NCBI GenBank assembly: GCA_023014485.1
Contig: JAJOZX010001727.1
Location: 129,001-193,000, forward strand
Reading direction: 5' to 3'
DNA: 64,000 nt
Origin: Bathynomus jamesi
Taxonomy: Eukaryota; Arthropoda; Malacostraca; Isopoda; Cirolanidae
The notes beneath the pieces are model-generated. The model saw only the letters and a list, made by a program, of their open reading frames with translations. It did no database searches and was not told the DNA's origin. This document shows positions 1-11,744 of the stretch, piece after piece. Positions within the stretch are counted from its first letter, which is position 1. Every line of letters starts with the position of its first letter. The position numbers and the translations under genes were made by a program.

Positions 1-235
1 AGGGAGACTTGTTTTAGCACTCCCTTACACAGGAGTATGTCTTAACTTGTCTAATTTAGCTCTTTGCGGATTTCCTTTTTTAGCTGGTTTTTATTCTAAG
101 GATTTATTTATTGAAAGTTGGTTTATAATAGATTGGGGGAGGTTGGTGCTGTGTCTTGCTGGATTATGTGTAGGGCTATCAACGGTATATTCAGTTCGTT
201 TTTCATATATGAGAATATTTGGGTTTAGAAATTTA
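1..235 (+). pseudogene. ND5: Nuclear mitochondrial fragment of NADH dehydrogenase subunit 5
   Basis: Translation gives a hydrophobic stretch with SNLALCGFPFLAGFYSKD, the conserved core of mitochondrial ND5, the proton-pumping subunit of complex I. Similarity continues to about RFSYMRIFG and then stops. The fragment is cut by the window edge on the left and passes into a Penelope-like sequence on the right, so it is a NUMT and not mitochondrial DNA. A short open frame survives, but there is no start or stop context for a gene. The match to the motif is seen directly; the nuclear location follows from the flanking repeats. Confidence 0.85.
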
Positions 236-264
236 GCGCCATTGAGCGGAAGCAGGGACAAAGA

Positions 265-605
265 TACATGGTTGTGTATATAAAATCCCTTGCACAATAT
301 GTAATAAATTTTACATTGGCCAAACTGGTAAGACCCTTGAGTTACGTATTAAACAGCATCAATACAGTATAAGAAGTGGCCAGGAATCTAACGCCATTTT
401 CATTCACGTAAGAGATACTAATCATCCCATTGATTGGAAAAATGCTTCCAAATTAAGGTTTAGTAAATCTATTGTTAGCAGAAATATACTGGAATCAAGT
501 GTGATCAAGAATAATGCGGATTTGGTCCTTAATATTAGTCCTGGGTTGTATAAATTAGATTCGTGCATTGTCAGAAAGCTGGCGAAGGGCCTACTGTTTT
601 CTTGA
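265..605 (+). pseudogene. Penelope-like element relic, GIY-YIG endonuclease domain
   Basis: From 282 a frame reads KIPCTICNKFYIGQTGKT and ends at TGA 603-605. A C-x2-C knuckle followed by FYIGQTGKTLELRIKQH is the GIY-YIG nuclease signature at the C-terminus of Penelope-like retroelements. The first half of the motif (GVY) lies in another frame, one indel upstream near 280, so the copy is broken. No reverse transcriptase sequence precedes it; the element is cut at the ND5 fragment. Family assignment rests on the Cys knuckle plus GIY-YIG; another GIY-YIG mobile nuclease is less likely. Confidence 0.8.
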
Positions 606-966
606 CTGCATTCTTGCCCCTTAATGGTTTGCCCTGGTTAAATAAATTAATATTATTGTAAGAACTGTTAACATTCTTATGTGTCTATTTTAATTGTAAT
701 ATTTCTTTCGTGTATAACACTGGTATGCATCAATTTTGCTGTCAAGGGTTTTGTAATTGATTCTTATAGAGTGTTTCCTGCTGATTTCGAATCTGCAATC
801 CGTTTTTCTCAATCAGCTCATGTTATCCGGCTATGGCCTCATAAGTAAAATAGAATTTTTCGTGATTTTGTCAAAGCGGAATTGGAACAGTAACATCTAT
901 CATCACTTGTTTCACTTGTATAATATCTTTTTTTACTTTTCAGGCATATAGATAAAATATTTCATA
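606..966. other. AT-rich stretch, nothing recognised
   Basis: Low-complexity AT-rich sequence between the Penelope relic and the next gene. It may include that gene's promoter, but no clear TATA-plus-initiator arrangement stands out. Confidence 0.4.
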
Positions 967-3256
967 ATGAATAGAGCGTGTAAAAATGATCCCAATAGAT
1001 TCTGCTACATATGTGGGACGGTTACCATGCCAAATAACCAGTCCCAAATCACTAAATTTGTGAAGACAATGTATAGAGCATACTTTGGAATTAAGCTAGG
1101 GGACCAGGACAAAAATTTCGCCCCTCATATGTGTTGCAAGACGTGCATTGAAAATTTGAGAAGATGGAGCAAAGGCAGAGCGAAATCTTTGCCTTTTGGA
1201 ATTCACATGATTTGGAGAGAAGGAAAGGATCACGTGACAGATTGCTATTTCTGCATGACAAACCTCCAAGGTGGGCTTATAAATTTATTTTTCTTAAATA
1301 TTTTGAAATCCTCGTATGAAACTTGACATAATATTCACCATAATGTAATATTCACCATATATAGCATAATATTCACCATAATGGTAATCATACATTTACA
1401 TATACATATTGTTATAGAAAATACATTTACACATATATATTGTTATACAAGTTACATTTACATATACAATGATTGTATATTTTCTTTCTTTTTCATTCAT
1501 ATTGTACCCGAAGGAACAATATGAATGAAAAAGAAAGAAAATATACAGACTCCATCGACCTATTTCATATCTTACAGACCGCAGCCTTCCCTCACGAGCC
1601 GCCACTGTCTGAATGCTTCTTCTATTTCATATGCAAGTTTTATATCCATGTTTCTGTGTTTCTATTTTCAGGAGTTAACAAGAAGAATAAACACATTGTT
1701 GTATACCCTGACATTCCTTCTGCTATGAGACCTGTACCCCATGGTCCTGGAATTCCAATACCCGACCCACCTCAAACCCTGGACTTCGATGATTCTGATG
1801 ATGAATCAATGACCAATGCCAATGACCAGTCCCAGTCGTATATACCTCAAAATACCGCTTCAAATGAGCCGAGGCCTCTCAACCAGGCCAAACTTAATGA
1901 TCTTACCAGGGATTTAGGACTTTCCAAATTAGCTGCCGAGATCTTGGGCTCACGACTTCGAGAGGACAACTTGCTGGCTCCGGGAACAACATTCTCCTGG
2001 TATAGGAAACGAGAGGAAGAATTCCGCAAGTTTTTTGCAGTGCACGAAATACCTCTTCCTTAGTGTACTTCTGCAATGTTGAGGGGCTAATCGAATCCTT
2101 GGGCCTGCCATATAACGCATCAGAATGGAGGCTATTTATAGACTCGTCTAAACGAAGTTTGAAAGCAGTACTTCTCAACATTGGGAATAGGGTTGCATCA
2201 GTCCCTGTAGCACATTCCGTACAACTTACTGAGAGCTACGATAACATGAAAATTTTACTGGATGCTCTCGTATACGACCAACATAACTGGAGGATCTGTG
2301 GAGATTTGAAGGTAATACTAATATCATAAGTAAACTATTGCTATTGACTATGTTGTTTTTCCAAAGGTTATTTGGCAGCGTATAAGAACACTTAACTTCC
2401 CCACAGAAGTGATACAGTCCAATGCATAGATTTTTTTATCTGATAGAACAAATTCTCTAAATTCTTTAAATATTTTCATTTTTTTTCAGATTGTGGCATT
2501 TGTATTGGGAATGCAAGGGGGATACACGAAATACCATGTTTCCTCTGCAAATGGGATAGCCGAGCGGATGAGAAGCACTATGCACAGCGTGAATGGGCAT
2601 CCAGAGAGAATTTTGAACCTGGGTCGCATAATGTCGTTTCAGTGCCCCTTGTACCACCAACAAAAATTTTGCTCCCACCACTTCATATTAAACTGGGCTT
2701 GATGAAAAATTTCATCAAATCAATGAATAAGGAGGGTTCAGCATTCCGATATCTCGAGAGTAAATTTCCTCATATATCTGATGCTAAACTAAATGCTGGG
2801 GTTTTTGATGGTCCTCAAATTCGAACTTTGATCAAGGATACTCAGTTCGAAAACGCAATGACTCCAACTGAGAAGAATGCCTGGCAGGCATTCAAATCAG
2901 TTGTCACTGATTTTCTTGGCAAGCGTAGAAGTCCAGAATACGAGTCCGTTGTCGAAAACTTGATGGAAGCTTTCAAAGCTCATGGGTCGCGCATGTCCAT
3001 AAAAATGCACTTTTTGTGGTCCCACTTGGACTATTTTCCTGAAAATTGCGGGGATTATAGTGAGGAACAGGGTGAACGATTTCACCAAGATATCAAAATA
3101 ATGGAAGAGAGGTACCAGGGAAACTGGGATATCAATATGCTGGCGGACTATTGCTGGTGTTTGAAGCGAGACGTGCCCGAAGAAAAACAGACGGAAAGCC
3201 AAAAAAACTTCATTCCTTCCTCAATAAACTTTTTTCCATATTCATTGTATGAATAA
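967..3256 (+). pseudogene. Broken multi-exon gene of a repeated arthropod protein family (unnamed)
   Basis: Three exons can be placed. Exon 1 is 967-1270 with donor AAG|GTGGGC. Exon 2 is 1672-2311, with acceptor TTTTCAG and donor GAAG|GTAATA; the codon joined across intron 1 is in frame. Exon 3 starts at 2490 after TTTTTTCAG and runs to the stop at 3256. The N-terminus has paired CxxC motifs (CYICG, CCKTC, CYFC) suggesting zinc binding; the C-terminus ends with an EEQGERFHQDI motif and DYCWCLKRDVP. I recall this architecture as a multicopy uncharacterised family in arthropods, possibly transposon-borne. Two one-base frameshifts break it: near 2040 in a T run and near 2536 after GGYTKY. AATAAA overlaps the stop. 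Function unknown. Confidence 0.7.
1474..1547. repeat. Perfect 32-bp inverted repeat with 10-nt loop
   Basis: Left arm 1474-1505 and right arm 1516-1547 are exact reverse complements, separated by ACCCGAAGGA. It lies in the first intron of the 967-3256 gene and would form a long hairpin in its pre-mRNA. Confidence 0.95.
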
Positions 3257-3661
3257 AAGTGTTTATTCACACAATGTTTTCATTTTTCACGAGTGTTCTT
3301 ATAATATTACTCGTATCTACAGTGTTTAAGCTAAAAAATCAATAAATTTGGGGATAAAATTGAACTTATAATAAATGGCCAATAGAGAAAAAACCTGACC
3401 TGATTGAGGAAAACCAATGTCATTTTCGAATTCAGCATGGTCGAATTATATATGGGTTGAAAAAACCCTCACAGCAGACAAAAGAATTTCATATGCATAC
3501 CAGTGTAATCTTTGGTTGCTGGGGGGTTTATTGGACTTTTCAACTGGGTTGCTTTTGGGAAAACAATTTTTTCCAGACTGTTTGTAGAAAATTTTTTGTA
3601 ATATTCTGTAAGACGATGGCACCATTCCCTTTGTTTTCATTAATTTCTGGCCATTTAATTT

Positions 3662-3985
3662 CCTGCTTTAATTAAATATTAGTGTTAATAACCATTATAA
3701 TAATTTTTGTTTTCTGTACTGGTGTTTTGTCTAATTTCATCTATATAGTCTTTTTATTTTTAGTAATTTAGCAGCCTACAGATTATGTTATCTATTTGTT
3801 ATCTACGTTATCTATTTGTTTTTCATTAAATTCTTGCCAATTAATTGCCTGCTTTAATTAAATATTAGTGTTAATAACCATTATAATAATTTTTGTTCTC
3901 TGTATTGGTTTTTTTGTCTAATTTCATCTATATACTTTTTATATTTAGTAATTTAGCAGCCTACAGATTATGTTATCAATTGAAA
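3662..3985. repeat. Tandem duplication, period 186 bp
   Basis: A unit beginning CCTGCTTTAATTAAATATTA at 3662 recurs at 3848. Both copies end with the same ATTTAGCAGCCTACAGATTA stretch. The two differ by a few substitutions and small indels. The surrounding 3257-4140 is otherwise AT-rich with no gene. Confidence 0.85.
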
Positions 3986-4161
3986 AAATCTTTAGAGGGC
4001 TTTAAGACCTTTAATTTGAGGTGTCGATTGTGAATTTTTTGCTTGTCTATTTAACTCATTTACTTTGTAATCTCCGTCTATTTTCTGTTCCTCCTTGATA
4101 ATGTGAATATATCACGAAAGCGCTCGGACTTTGTGTTTCCTTTTCCCTGTGGTTGTTTGCT

Positions 4162-4193
<32 letters not shown>

Positions 4194-4208
4194 CATAAGC
4201 CTGAGGGT

Positions 4209-4240
<32 letters not shown>

Positions 4241-4499
4241 GCAGCGGTAGGGTATGTACCCAGATGTGCCAGTTTACTGTATGTTTTATAATAATAATTT
4301 TATTGTTCCTTGTTACATATTTAAGGTATACAGAGAGTAACATATAGTAACACACATCTGTATATATTGTACATACGATAGTGCGACAGTTAATGCATTC
4401 CTAAGCATATATAGCGAAGAATAGACAATATAAAACCAACAACAACAACAACAATAATAATAATAATAATAATATTACAATTTATTAGTTTTTATACGT
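3986..4499. other. Non-coding stretch with Penelope-like tail, (TA)n and (CAA/TAA)n tracts
   Basis: ATATCACGAAAGCGCTCGGA at about 4110-4130 resembles sequence that I associate with 3' regions of Penelope-like elements; this is a weak recollection. A (TA)n run lies at 4162-4188 and a (CAA)n(TAA)n run at about 4437-4475. No gene is visible. Confidence 0.4.
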
Positions 4500-6780
4500 G
4501 TTGATAGTGCACAAGCTGCCAAGTGGAGACGAAGTTAGCCAACTGCGGAGATAATGCCAGGAAAGTAATACAAGAAAAACTGGAGGGTATCGATAGGGAA
4601 ATACAAACCCTGATAAAGGACCATACAGAGAGGGAAGAGGAAAAGGGGGTAGAAGCAATAAAGGAAAATCCAAAATACTTCTATAGCTACGCGAAAAGGA
4701 AAACAAAAATGCGCGCCGCTATTGGGCCCTTAAGGAAAGGAAATAATGAACTAACAGACGATCTAAAAGAAATATCTAAAACATGAGCACCCAGTATGAA
4801 TCAGTTTTCAGTACCCCAAAAAGTGACAAAGCGATACCTGACATAGATGCATTCTTTGAAGAGAAATTGCAAGGAGTGTGTATAACAGACTGATTTTACC
4901 CCAGAAGATGTAACGAGAGCTATAGGACAAATGAAACCACATTCAGCTGCAGGTCCGGACAAATGGAACGCATTATTGATTAAAAACTGTAAAAATGAAA
5001 TAGCTACACCTTTATACTGGATATGGAGAAGATCCCTAGACACTGGGGAAATACCGAGCATCTTGAAAAGAGCAAACATTGTCCCTACATATAAAGGATG
5101 GTATAGATCTCAAGCAAAGAACTATAGACCAGTGTCATTGACGTCCCACCTCACCAAAGTATTTGAAAGAGTAGTTAGAGAGAAAATTTATGATTTCTTG
5201 GAGACTGGAAAAATTCAACGAAATCAGCAAACACGGATTCCGATCAGGTAGATCATGGCTATCACGACTAATAGAACACTACAACAATATCCTAGCTGCA
5301 CTGGAAGGCAATGACAACTACGATGTCATATACACGGATATTGCTAAAGCTTTCGACAAATGTGACCATGATATAATAGCACATAAAATGAAATATATGG
5401 GAATAACAGGCAAAGTGGGGAAATGGATCTACAACTTCCTCAGAGAACGTCTACAGGTCGTCAAAATTCAAGGTATATCATCATCAGAATCGGAAGTACG
5501 CAACTCAATACCACAAGGTACAGTACTGGCATGGCCGTAACTACCTATGAGGTCACCGAGGTCCGGACCTCGGTAATTATTTCCTAAAAAAAAAAAAAAA
5601 AAAAGAGACTGAACAGTTCTCCGTGTATGAAACGCATATTACCGCTTTTCTTTTGAAAAGAGGGAGCGTCGAGCGTTTTGTGTATAGCTTGGGTTATGTT
5701 TGTAGATGTCATTTTGGTCTGAATTTTGCTCGTCCCGCCGCGCTCGAAAAAAATCTGGACCTCACTAATTTCTAAACCCAAGTTAGGGCCCTGTGTAACT
5801 GGCCCCACTCCTCTTCATTATCATGCTAACAGACATAGACAGCGGAGTAAACAGCAACAGTATAGTAACATCCTTTGCAGACGATACAAAGATCAGCAGA
5901 AAAATCAGCGATGTAAATGAAGTGGAGACCTTGCAGAGAGACACGAATAAAATATACAAATGGTCAGAAGACAAATGACATTTAACATCGAGAAATTTCA
6001 GCTCTTGAGATATGGTAGAAAAGAGGAACTTAGAGAGACTGCATATTATGCTCCAGATAGACAGGAAATTCAGAGAAGCACGAAAGCGATAATTCTGGGG
6101 GTAATAATGACCGATGATGCGAAATTCGAAACACAAAATCAGATAGCGATAAATAAAGCAAACAGAATAGCGGGACAGGTACTAAGAACGTTCAGAAGGG
6201 ACAGGACAGTAATGATTCCCCTGCTAAAAACACTGATTATACCAAAACTTGAATACGGCTGTTTTGACATCCCCATATAAAAAGGAAGAAATTAATAAAC
6301 TAGAAGAAACTCAGACATTTCACAGCCAAGATTGATGGCTGCAGAGAACTCAACTACTGGGAAAGACTACATAAACTAAATCTGTACTCCCTGGAAAGGA
6401 GAGAGAGGTACACCATAATCTACATATAAAAAAATGATCGAAAAACTGGTACCAAACCTCAAACTAAACCCAATTACCATTCAAACAGGAAAAGCAGGGT
6501 GTGTAGTGTTCCCAAATTAAAGGCCCGACAAAGGACCTCCTCAACACTGAAGGAAAATAGCTTGGTTGTCAGGGGTCCAAAACTTTTTAACCAGCTTCCT
6601 AAGGACTTCAGAAACGTTACAGGGGTCAAAGTTGAAGTCTTCAACAGAAGACGAGATGCCTGGCTCAGGACGGTACCAGATGAGTCGGGTGTACCTGGCT
6701 ATATACGGTGAAGAGCGCAAGAAAGCAACTGGCTTGGTGGAGGAGCGAGACCTAGAGGCGGGGCCACCAGCTTAACCTTC
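4500..6780 (+). mobile_element. Decayed non-LTR retrotransposon (LINE), 5' truncated
   Basis: Pieces of one protein follow each other in three frames. 4523-4786 is the pre-RT segment (NPKYFYSYAKRKTK). 4931-5251 carries the RT start (HSAAGPDKWNALLIKN, NYRPVSLTSHLTKVFERV). 5190-5529 has IYTDIAKAFDKCDHD and ends at IPQGTVL. FADD, the RT catalytic box, lies near 5875. The C-terminus at 6499-6711 has RGPKLFNQLPKDFRN and ends VPGYI. No endonuclease domain is seen upstream, so the copy is 5' truncated. Frameshifts, stops and one insertion make it dead. The RT resembles Jockey/CR1-group LINEs; the clade is not settled. Confidence 0.85.
5530..5793. mobile_element. hAT-type MITE inserted in the LINE RT
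   Basis: It interrupts the LINE frame exactly between GTACTGG and GGCCCCACTCCTC, which otherwise join. Ends are CATGGCCGTAACTACC and the complement CAGGGCCCTAACTTGG (11 of 16 match). Flanks AGTACTGG and GTAACTGG look like a degraded 8-bp duplication. It contains an A20 run and no gene. Confidence 0.7.
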
Positions 6781-8421
6781 GTGTGAAGAGAGACCAACGC
6801 ACGGAACAGCAACGAGCTTAACAAAGTATATACAGTATATATTCAACATGCATTATCTTATATAGCTCATATTACAATTTTATTGCATCTTGTGCTTTCA
6901 GATAAATTTACTTTATCATCTTCATATCATTTAGTTCCTGTTCCTGTTCATTTAGTTCTTTATTCTGCATAATCGCTGTTGCTTTGTTTCATTAAAGTTG
7001 TACTTACCGTATATACTCGCGTATTATGCGACTTTCTGAGACCTAATTTTTAGCCTAATATCAGGGGGTCGCACCATACGCGAAGTACAAATCGTGTGTG
7101 TGTGTGTGACATGTGTGTCATTTCACCGTTTTGTCATCGTCGTGTGTGATCTTAATGTATGATCGTCATATTATCGTCAAAGGAATTAGATAAGTTAGTT
7201 ATACAATAATTAAAAATGCTTAGATTTACTCTTCTATTTTTCGTGGTTATGAAGTTGTTAGTCTGCATTGGATTTTTTTTTATACTTTTCTTAATGTATT
7301 TGTGTTGGCCATTGAAGATACGTTCGTGTACAGTGCATAACAGTTGGTCTTTAGGATGATATATTTTAGGAATTTGTATTTATTTTCCTATTTTTATTCT
7401 TTTTGAAAAATATTCCCTATTTCGTATTGGATTAAATTTCTATATACCGTATTTCTTGCGAGGTTATTAACTTATCTTGTTGGAGTTGTGAATTTAGGCA
7501 ATAGATGGCGTTGCCTGCAACGCACATCAGCTGACCTTGAATATTTTCAGTCGTACGAGTAATAACAAACAACAAACAGCTGTTTAAAATGTGTTGCGTG
7601 TTTATATTTATTTAGAAATACAGTAAATTAAAAACCGGTATACCAAAATAAAATAACATTTATTACGGTACATTAAAAACCATCAAAATCACTTTCGCTG
7701 CTAGCAGAATCTGGAAATAATATTTGCAATTCATCTGAGTCAACGCCGTCATCGTACTGATCATCTACCAAGTCTTCGATATTGTCATCATCGTCCTCTC
7801 CCGAATCTTCGTATAAAATATCATCTTCAGTTCCATCCATAGCGTTTGATGTTCCACATTTCTTAAATGATTTAATTACCAAATCTGCATCGATTTCATT
7901 CCATGATTCTTTCACCCACGTACACAGTATCGGCAACGCTGGAGCTCTCATGTTTTCTCACCTTCTCTCATCCAGTCAGTCCATTTTTTCCGCATTATAT
8001 CTTTAAATGGTTTATTAAGTGAGACATCAAGAGGTTGAAGAACACTAGTCAATCCACCAGGGATAACTGCTATATCAGTGTTTGATTCCCGAACGGATTT
8101 TACAACACTATCCACTTGATGCGACCTGAACATATTCCAAACAAGCAAACTTTTTTCTCGTCTTAAACCGCCTGGTCTCGATCCCCAAACTTTCTTCAGC
8201 CAAATCTTGCAGCCACCTTCATCCATCCATCCTTTTGGATGAACATGAACAATGATCCCGCCAGGGGAATTTTTCTTTGGGCATTAATTTTCGTTTAAAG
8301 ATAACCATGGGAGGAAGTTTGGTGCCGTCTGCCATGCACGTTAAAACAACAGTAAAATGAGCTTTTTCGTGTCCTGTAGTTTTAATGAAAATAGTTTTTT
8401 CTCCAATCTTGTTAACTGTGG

Positions 8422-9204
8422 TATGGAAAAACTATACGCGCTCACAACATGGTATCATATGTGGTACATTTATTTCATAATTAAATATAAATTATTAATT
8501 AATTGAATTAAATATCTATACAAAATTGCCTCGGGATTGGCGACATAGCCTATTGGGATGAAATAATTGAATTGCCATACGTACAAAGAACCTGTACGTA
8601 TGAATCAGCCCCACATAGCAACAAGAAAACCCAATTTATTATTTAGTCTACCAAAAGGTAGTAGACACAACAAAATCATGCTAGTTCGGCAAATAATACA
8701 CCAGAACCAAGGAACGGCTCTCAGGGCTGTTTATGTTACAGCGATGCTTTAAACAGGGAAGACGTATAAAGTTTTCCCTCTAGTTCTGAGTGAATTCCTT
8801 ATAATTTAAAACCTAATGACTAAAAAGGATAGGCCTATTCCTTCAGGGGTTTATATAGTGACTGCTATATTAATTACCTTAAGTAAATTCGTCGCGAAAC
8901 TCGATCGTGGCGGCCCTACACCGAAGATGATCGTAACGCCCTACATCGAAGCAAACAAAGACCCAACAAAAATAAGGTGAGGCAAATTATTTCATTCTGG
9001 TATACTGTACGTCGCGCAAATCCGACGCTAGAATTACCGTAATCACTTAAATATAAAAAGGTTCTTTAAACACCTACATATTCATAACTCTCTAACGAAA
9101 AAGCATAGGGCTTTTGTCGGTAACCTCCAATGAAATCTGCTGGAAATTTTCAGCGGATGAGGGCACAGGCAATCAACCCATAGCCCTATATAGTTTTTTT
9201 CAAA
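8422..9204 (+). repeat. BEL/Pao 5' LTR
   Basis: Begins TATGGAAAAACTATACGCG and ends TTTTTTTCAAA; about 783 bp. It matches 14732-15504 with scattered substitutions and small indels. A possible primer site begins right after it with TGGTGGCC; the tRNA was not identified. The LTR lacks the usual TG start, so the exact boundary may be off by a few bases. Confidence 0.85.
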
Positions 9205-10174
9205 TGGTGGCCTGTGTATGGGGAACTAACCCCTCTACAATTTACACTGACACACGCGGTGGCTAGGCTTACCTCATTGGCCTAACCCTAATTTCAACCA
9301 TAACCCCACTATAGTTTTTTCATATAGTGGCCTATTTAACTGGGAACCGATCCCTTTACCTTTACACTAACCGAAAACAAGGCTTGTTCATTTAACAGGC
9401 ATAACTTATTTTAGGTCCTAAAAATAATAGGCCCACAACATTAAACCTATTTAATAGGTCCTACTCTACAAACTCAAAACTAAGCCTTGTTAATTTAACA
9501 GGCTTAACTCATTTGAGGTCCTATAAAATAATAGGCCCAAACATAAGCCTACTCGGTAGGCCCAACAAACAGGCCTATTTAGTAGGCCCACCTAACTTTA
9601 CCTTACATAATAGGCCTACCTCTTAAAGTAGGCCTTACTCTTTACACTCAAGGCCTATCCTAATTAAAAACACTAAATTTATAATTGAACCTGTGGTGTA
9701 GGTTATAAAATTTATTCCAGCAATTTAACTTACTCATTAACATCACAAAATTCGACTCAGACCTGTAACATCACAAAATTCGACTCAGAACTGTATCATC
9801 ACAAAGACCTAAAGCAATTGCACAAATTAAAACCTACACCCACCTAACACCTATTTCAAGTCCTATTTGATATAGGCCCAACCTATTACCTATTCGAAGT
9901 CCTATTTGACATATAGGCCCAACATATTCCAATTCCTATTTGACATATAGCATACCAAGTCCTATTTGACATAGGCCCAACCTATTCCAAGTCCTATTTG
10001 ACATATAGGCCCAACCTATTCCCAAGTCCTATTTGACATATAGGCCCAACCTATTCCGAAGTCCTATTTGACATATAGGCATACCAAGTCCTATTTGACA
10101 TATAGGCCCAACCTATTCCGAAGTCCTATTTGACATATAGGCACAACCTATTACAGACAAGGCTTGATATAAGG
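9205..10174. repeat. BEL leader region with degenerate tandem repeats
   Basis: No coding sequence is visible. TAGGCC-rich sequence runs through 9240-9660. Three copies of an ACATCACAAAATTCGACTCA-type unit (about 30 bp) lie at about 9740-9800. From about 9855 to 10150 a unit of about 34-50 bp built on AAGTCCTATTTGACATATAG recurs roughly eight times with small variations. Confidence 0.8.
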
Positions 10175-10525
10175 GTCTCAAATGCAACGTTTGAGGGTCT
10201 TTACTCAGCCAAATTGGTTAACCTAACCCAAAACCCAAAAATAAAACCCTATAACAAAATACACATTTACACACATACGTACGGTACAGTATATAAATAT
10301 ATACATACGACTCCAAACATCCAATTCTTCTTTTAAAGGAAGAATCACAACAGATTTCATCAACAGACACATACATTCCTTGCAAACAGATTGGATTCCT
10401 CAAAACCCCAAAACCTTCCAGACCTACCTGTAGGATACACAACATTTACTCATTCATAACTACGGGTATTGACTTCAATGGAATGGTGAATCCAAGTTTT
10501 GAAGACCAACTGGATTCGGAGGAAT

Positions 10526-10559
<34 letters not shown>

Positions 10560-10700
10560 ACACACTACTCTTTCATGTGTCTCAAACACAAAAACTGTCT
10601 AAACATAACCAGGATCGGAGAGTAAAAGCTTTTATTGCTGCGCTCTGATTCTGTGCACTAATTTTGTGCCAAAAATTATATGGTTAGACAGTGACACGTA
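10175..10700 (+). pseudogene. Broken internal-deletion copy of the BEL pol gene
   Basis: Successive blocks match the intact integrase ORF further downstream. CAGCCAAATTGGTTAACCTA near 10207 matches about 12734. CATTCCTTGCAAACAGAT to about 10515 matches 13283-13440, including ACGGGTATTGACT (the first integrase catalytic Asp region). AAAGCTTTTATTGCTGC near 10626 through ATATGGTTAGACAGTG matches 13524-13592. Intervening parts are deleted or replaced, including by a (CA)n run at 10527-10558. It is a decayed duplicate and not a gene. Confidence 0.8.
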
Positions 10701-10726
10701 CAAACAAACTACTCTACTCCAAAGGG

Positions 10727-11735
10727 CTGATGGCCTACCCTTGGCCATAGCCCAACAAATTCATCAAAGGGCTGATGGCCTACCCTTGGCCATAGCCCAA
10801 CAAATCATCAAAAGGGCTGATGGCCTACCTTGGCCATAGCCCAACAAATTCATCAAACGGCTGATGGCCTACCCTTGGCCACAGCCCAACAAATTCATCA
10901 AAGGGCTGATGGCCTACCTTGGCCATAGCCCAACAAACAGGGGCTTTGTGGCCTCCCTTGGCCACAACCCAAACCTCCCTTGGCCACAGCCCAAACTACA
11001 GGGGTCTTGTGGCCTCCCTTGGCCACAGCCCAAACTACAGGGGTCTTGTGGCCTCCCGTGGCCACAGCCCAAACTACAGGGGTTTGTGGCCTCCCTTGGC
11101 CACAGCCCAAACTACAGGGGTCTTGTGGCCTCCCGTGGCCACAGCCCAAACTACAGGGGTCTTGTGGCCTCCCGTGGCCACAGCCCAAACTACAGGGGTC
11201 TTGTGGCCTCCCTGGCCACAGCCCAAACTACAGGGTCTTGTGGCCTCCCGTGGCCACAGCCCAAACTACAGGGTCTTGTGGCCTCCCGTGGCCACAGCCC
11301 AAACTACAGGGGTCTTGTGGCCTCCCTTGGCCACAGCCCAAACTACAGGGGTCTTGTGGCCTCCCGTGGCCACAGCCCAAACTACAGGGGTCTTGTGGCC
11401 TCCCTGGCCACAGCCCAAACTACAGGGGTCTTGTGGCCTCCCTGGCCACAGCCCAAACTACAGGGGTCTTGTGGCCTCCCTTGGCCACAGCCCAAACTAC
11501 AGGGGTCTTGTGGCCTCCCTTGGCCACAGCCCAAACTACAGGGGTTTTGTGGCCTCCCTTGGCCACAGCCCAAACTACAGGGGTTTTGTGGCCTCCCTTG
11601 GCCAGCCCAAACTACAGGGGTTTGTGGCCTCCCTTGGCCATAACCCAAACAGCAAGGGTCTTGTGGCCTCCTTTGGCCAGAGACCAAACAAAAAGGGTCT
11701 TGTGGCCTCCCTTGGCCATAGGCCAAACAACACAA
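10727..11735. repeat. GGCC-rich minisatellite, 39-bp main unit
   Basis: The main array (about 10934-11735, some 20 copies) has unit GGGTCTTGTGGCCTCCCTTG plus GCCACAGCCCAAACTACAG; some copies lose 1-4 bases. A related ~43-bp unit (AGGGCTGATGGCCTACC, CCAACAAATTCATCA) occurs about five times before it at 10727-10933. Because 39 is a multiple of three, several frames stay open (13-residue repeat LVASLGHSPNYRG), but there is no sign these are genes. Confidence 0.95.
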
Positions 11736-11744
11736 AAACAGTAC

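Noticed and set aside
1..283. Window being mitochondrial DNA
   Set aside because: ND5 similarity stops near 235 and is followed by a Penelope relic and nuclear repeats.
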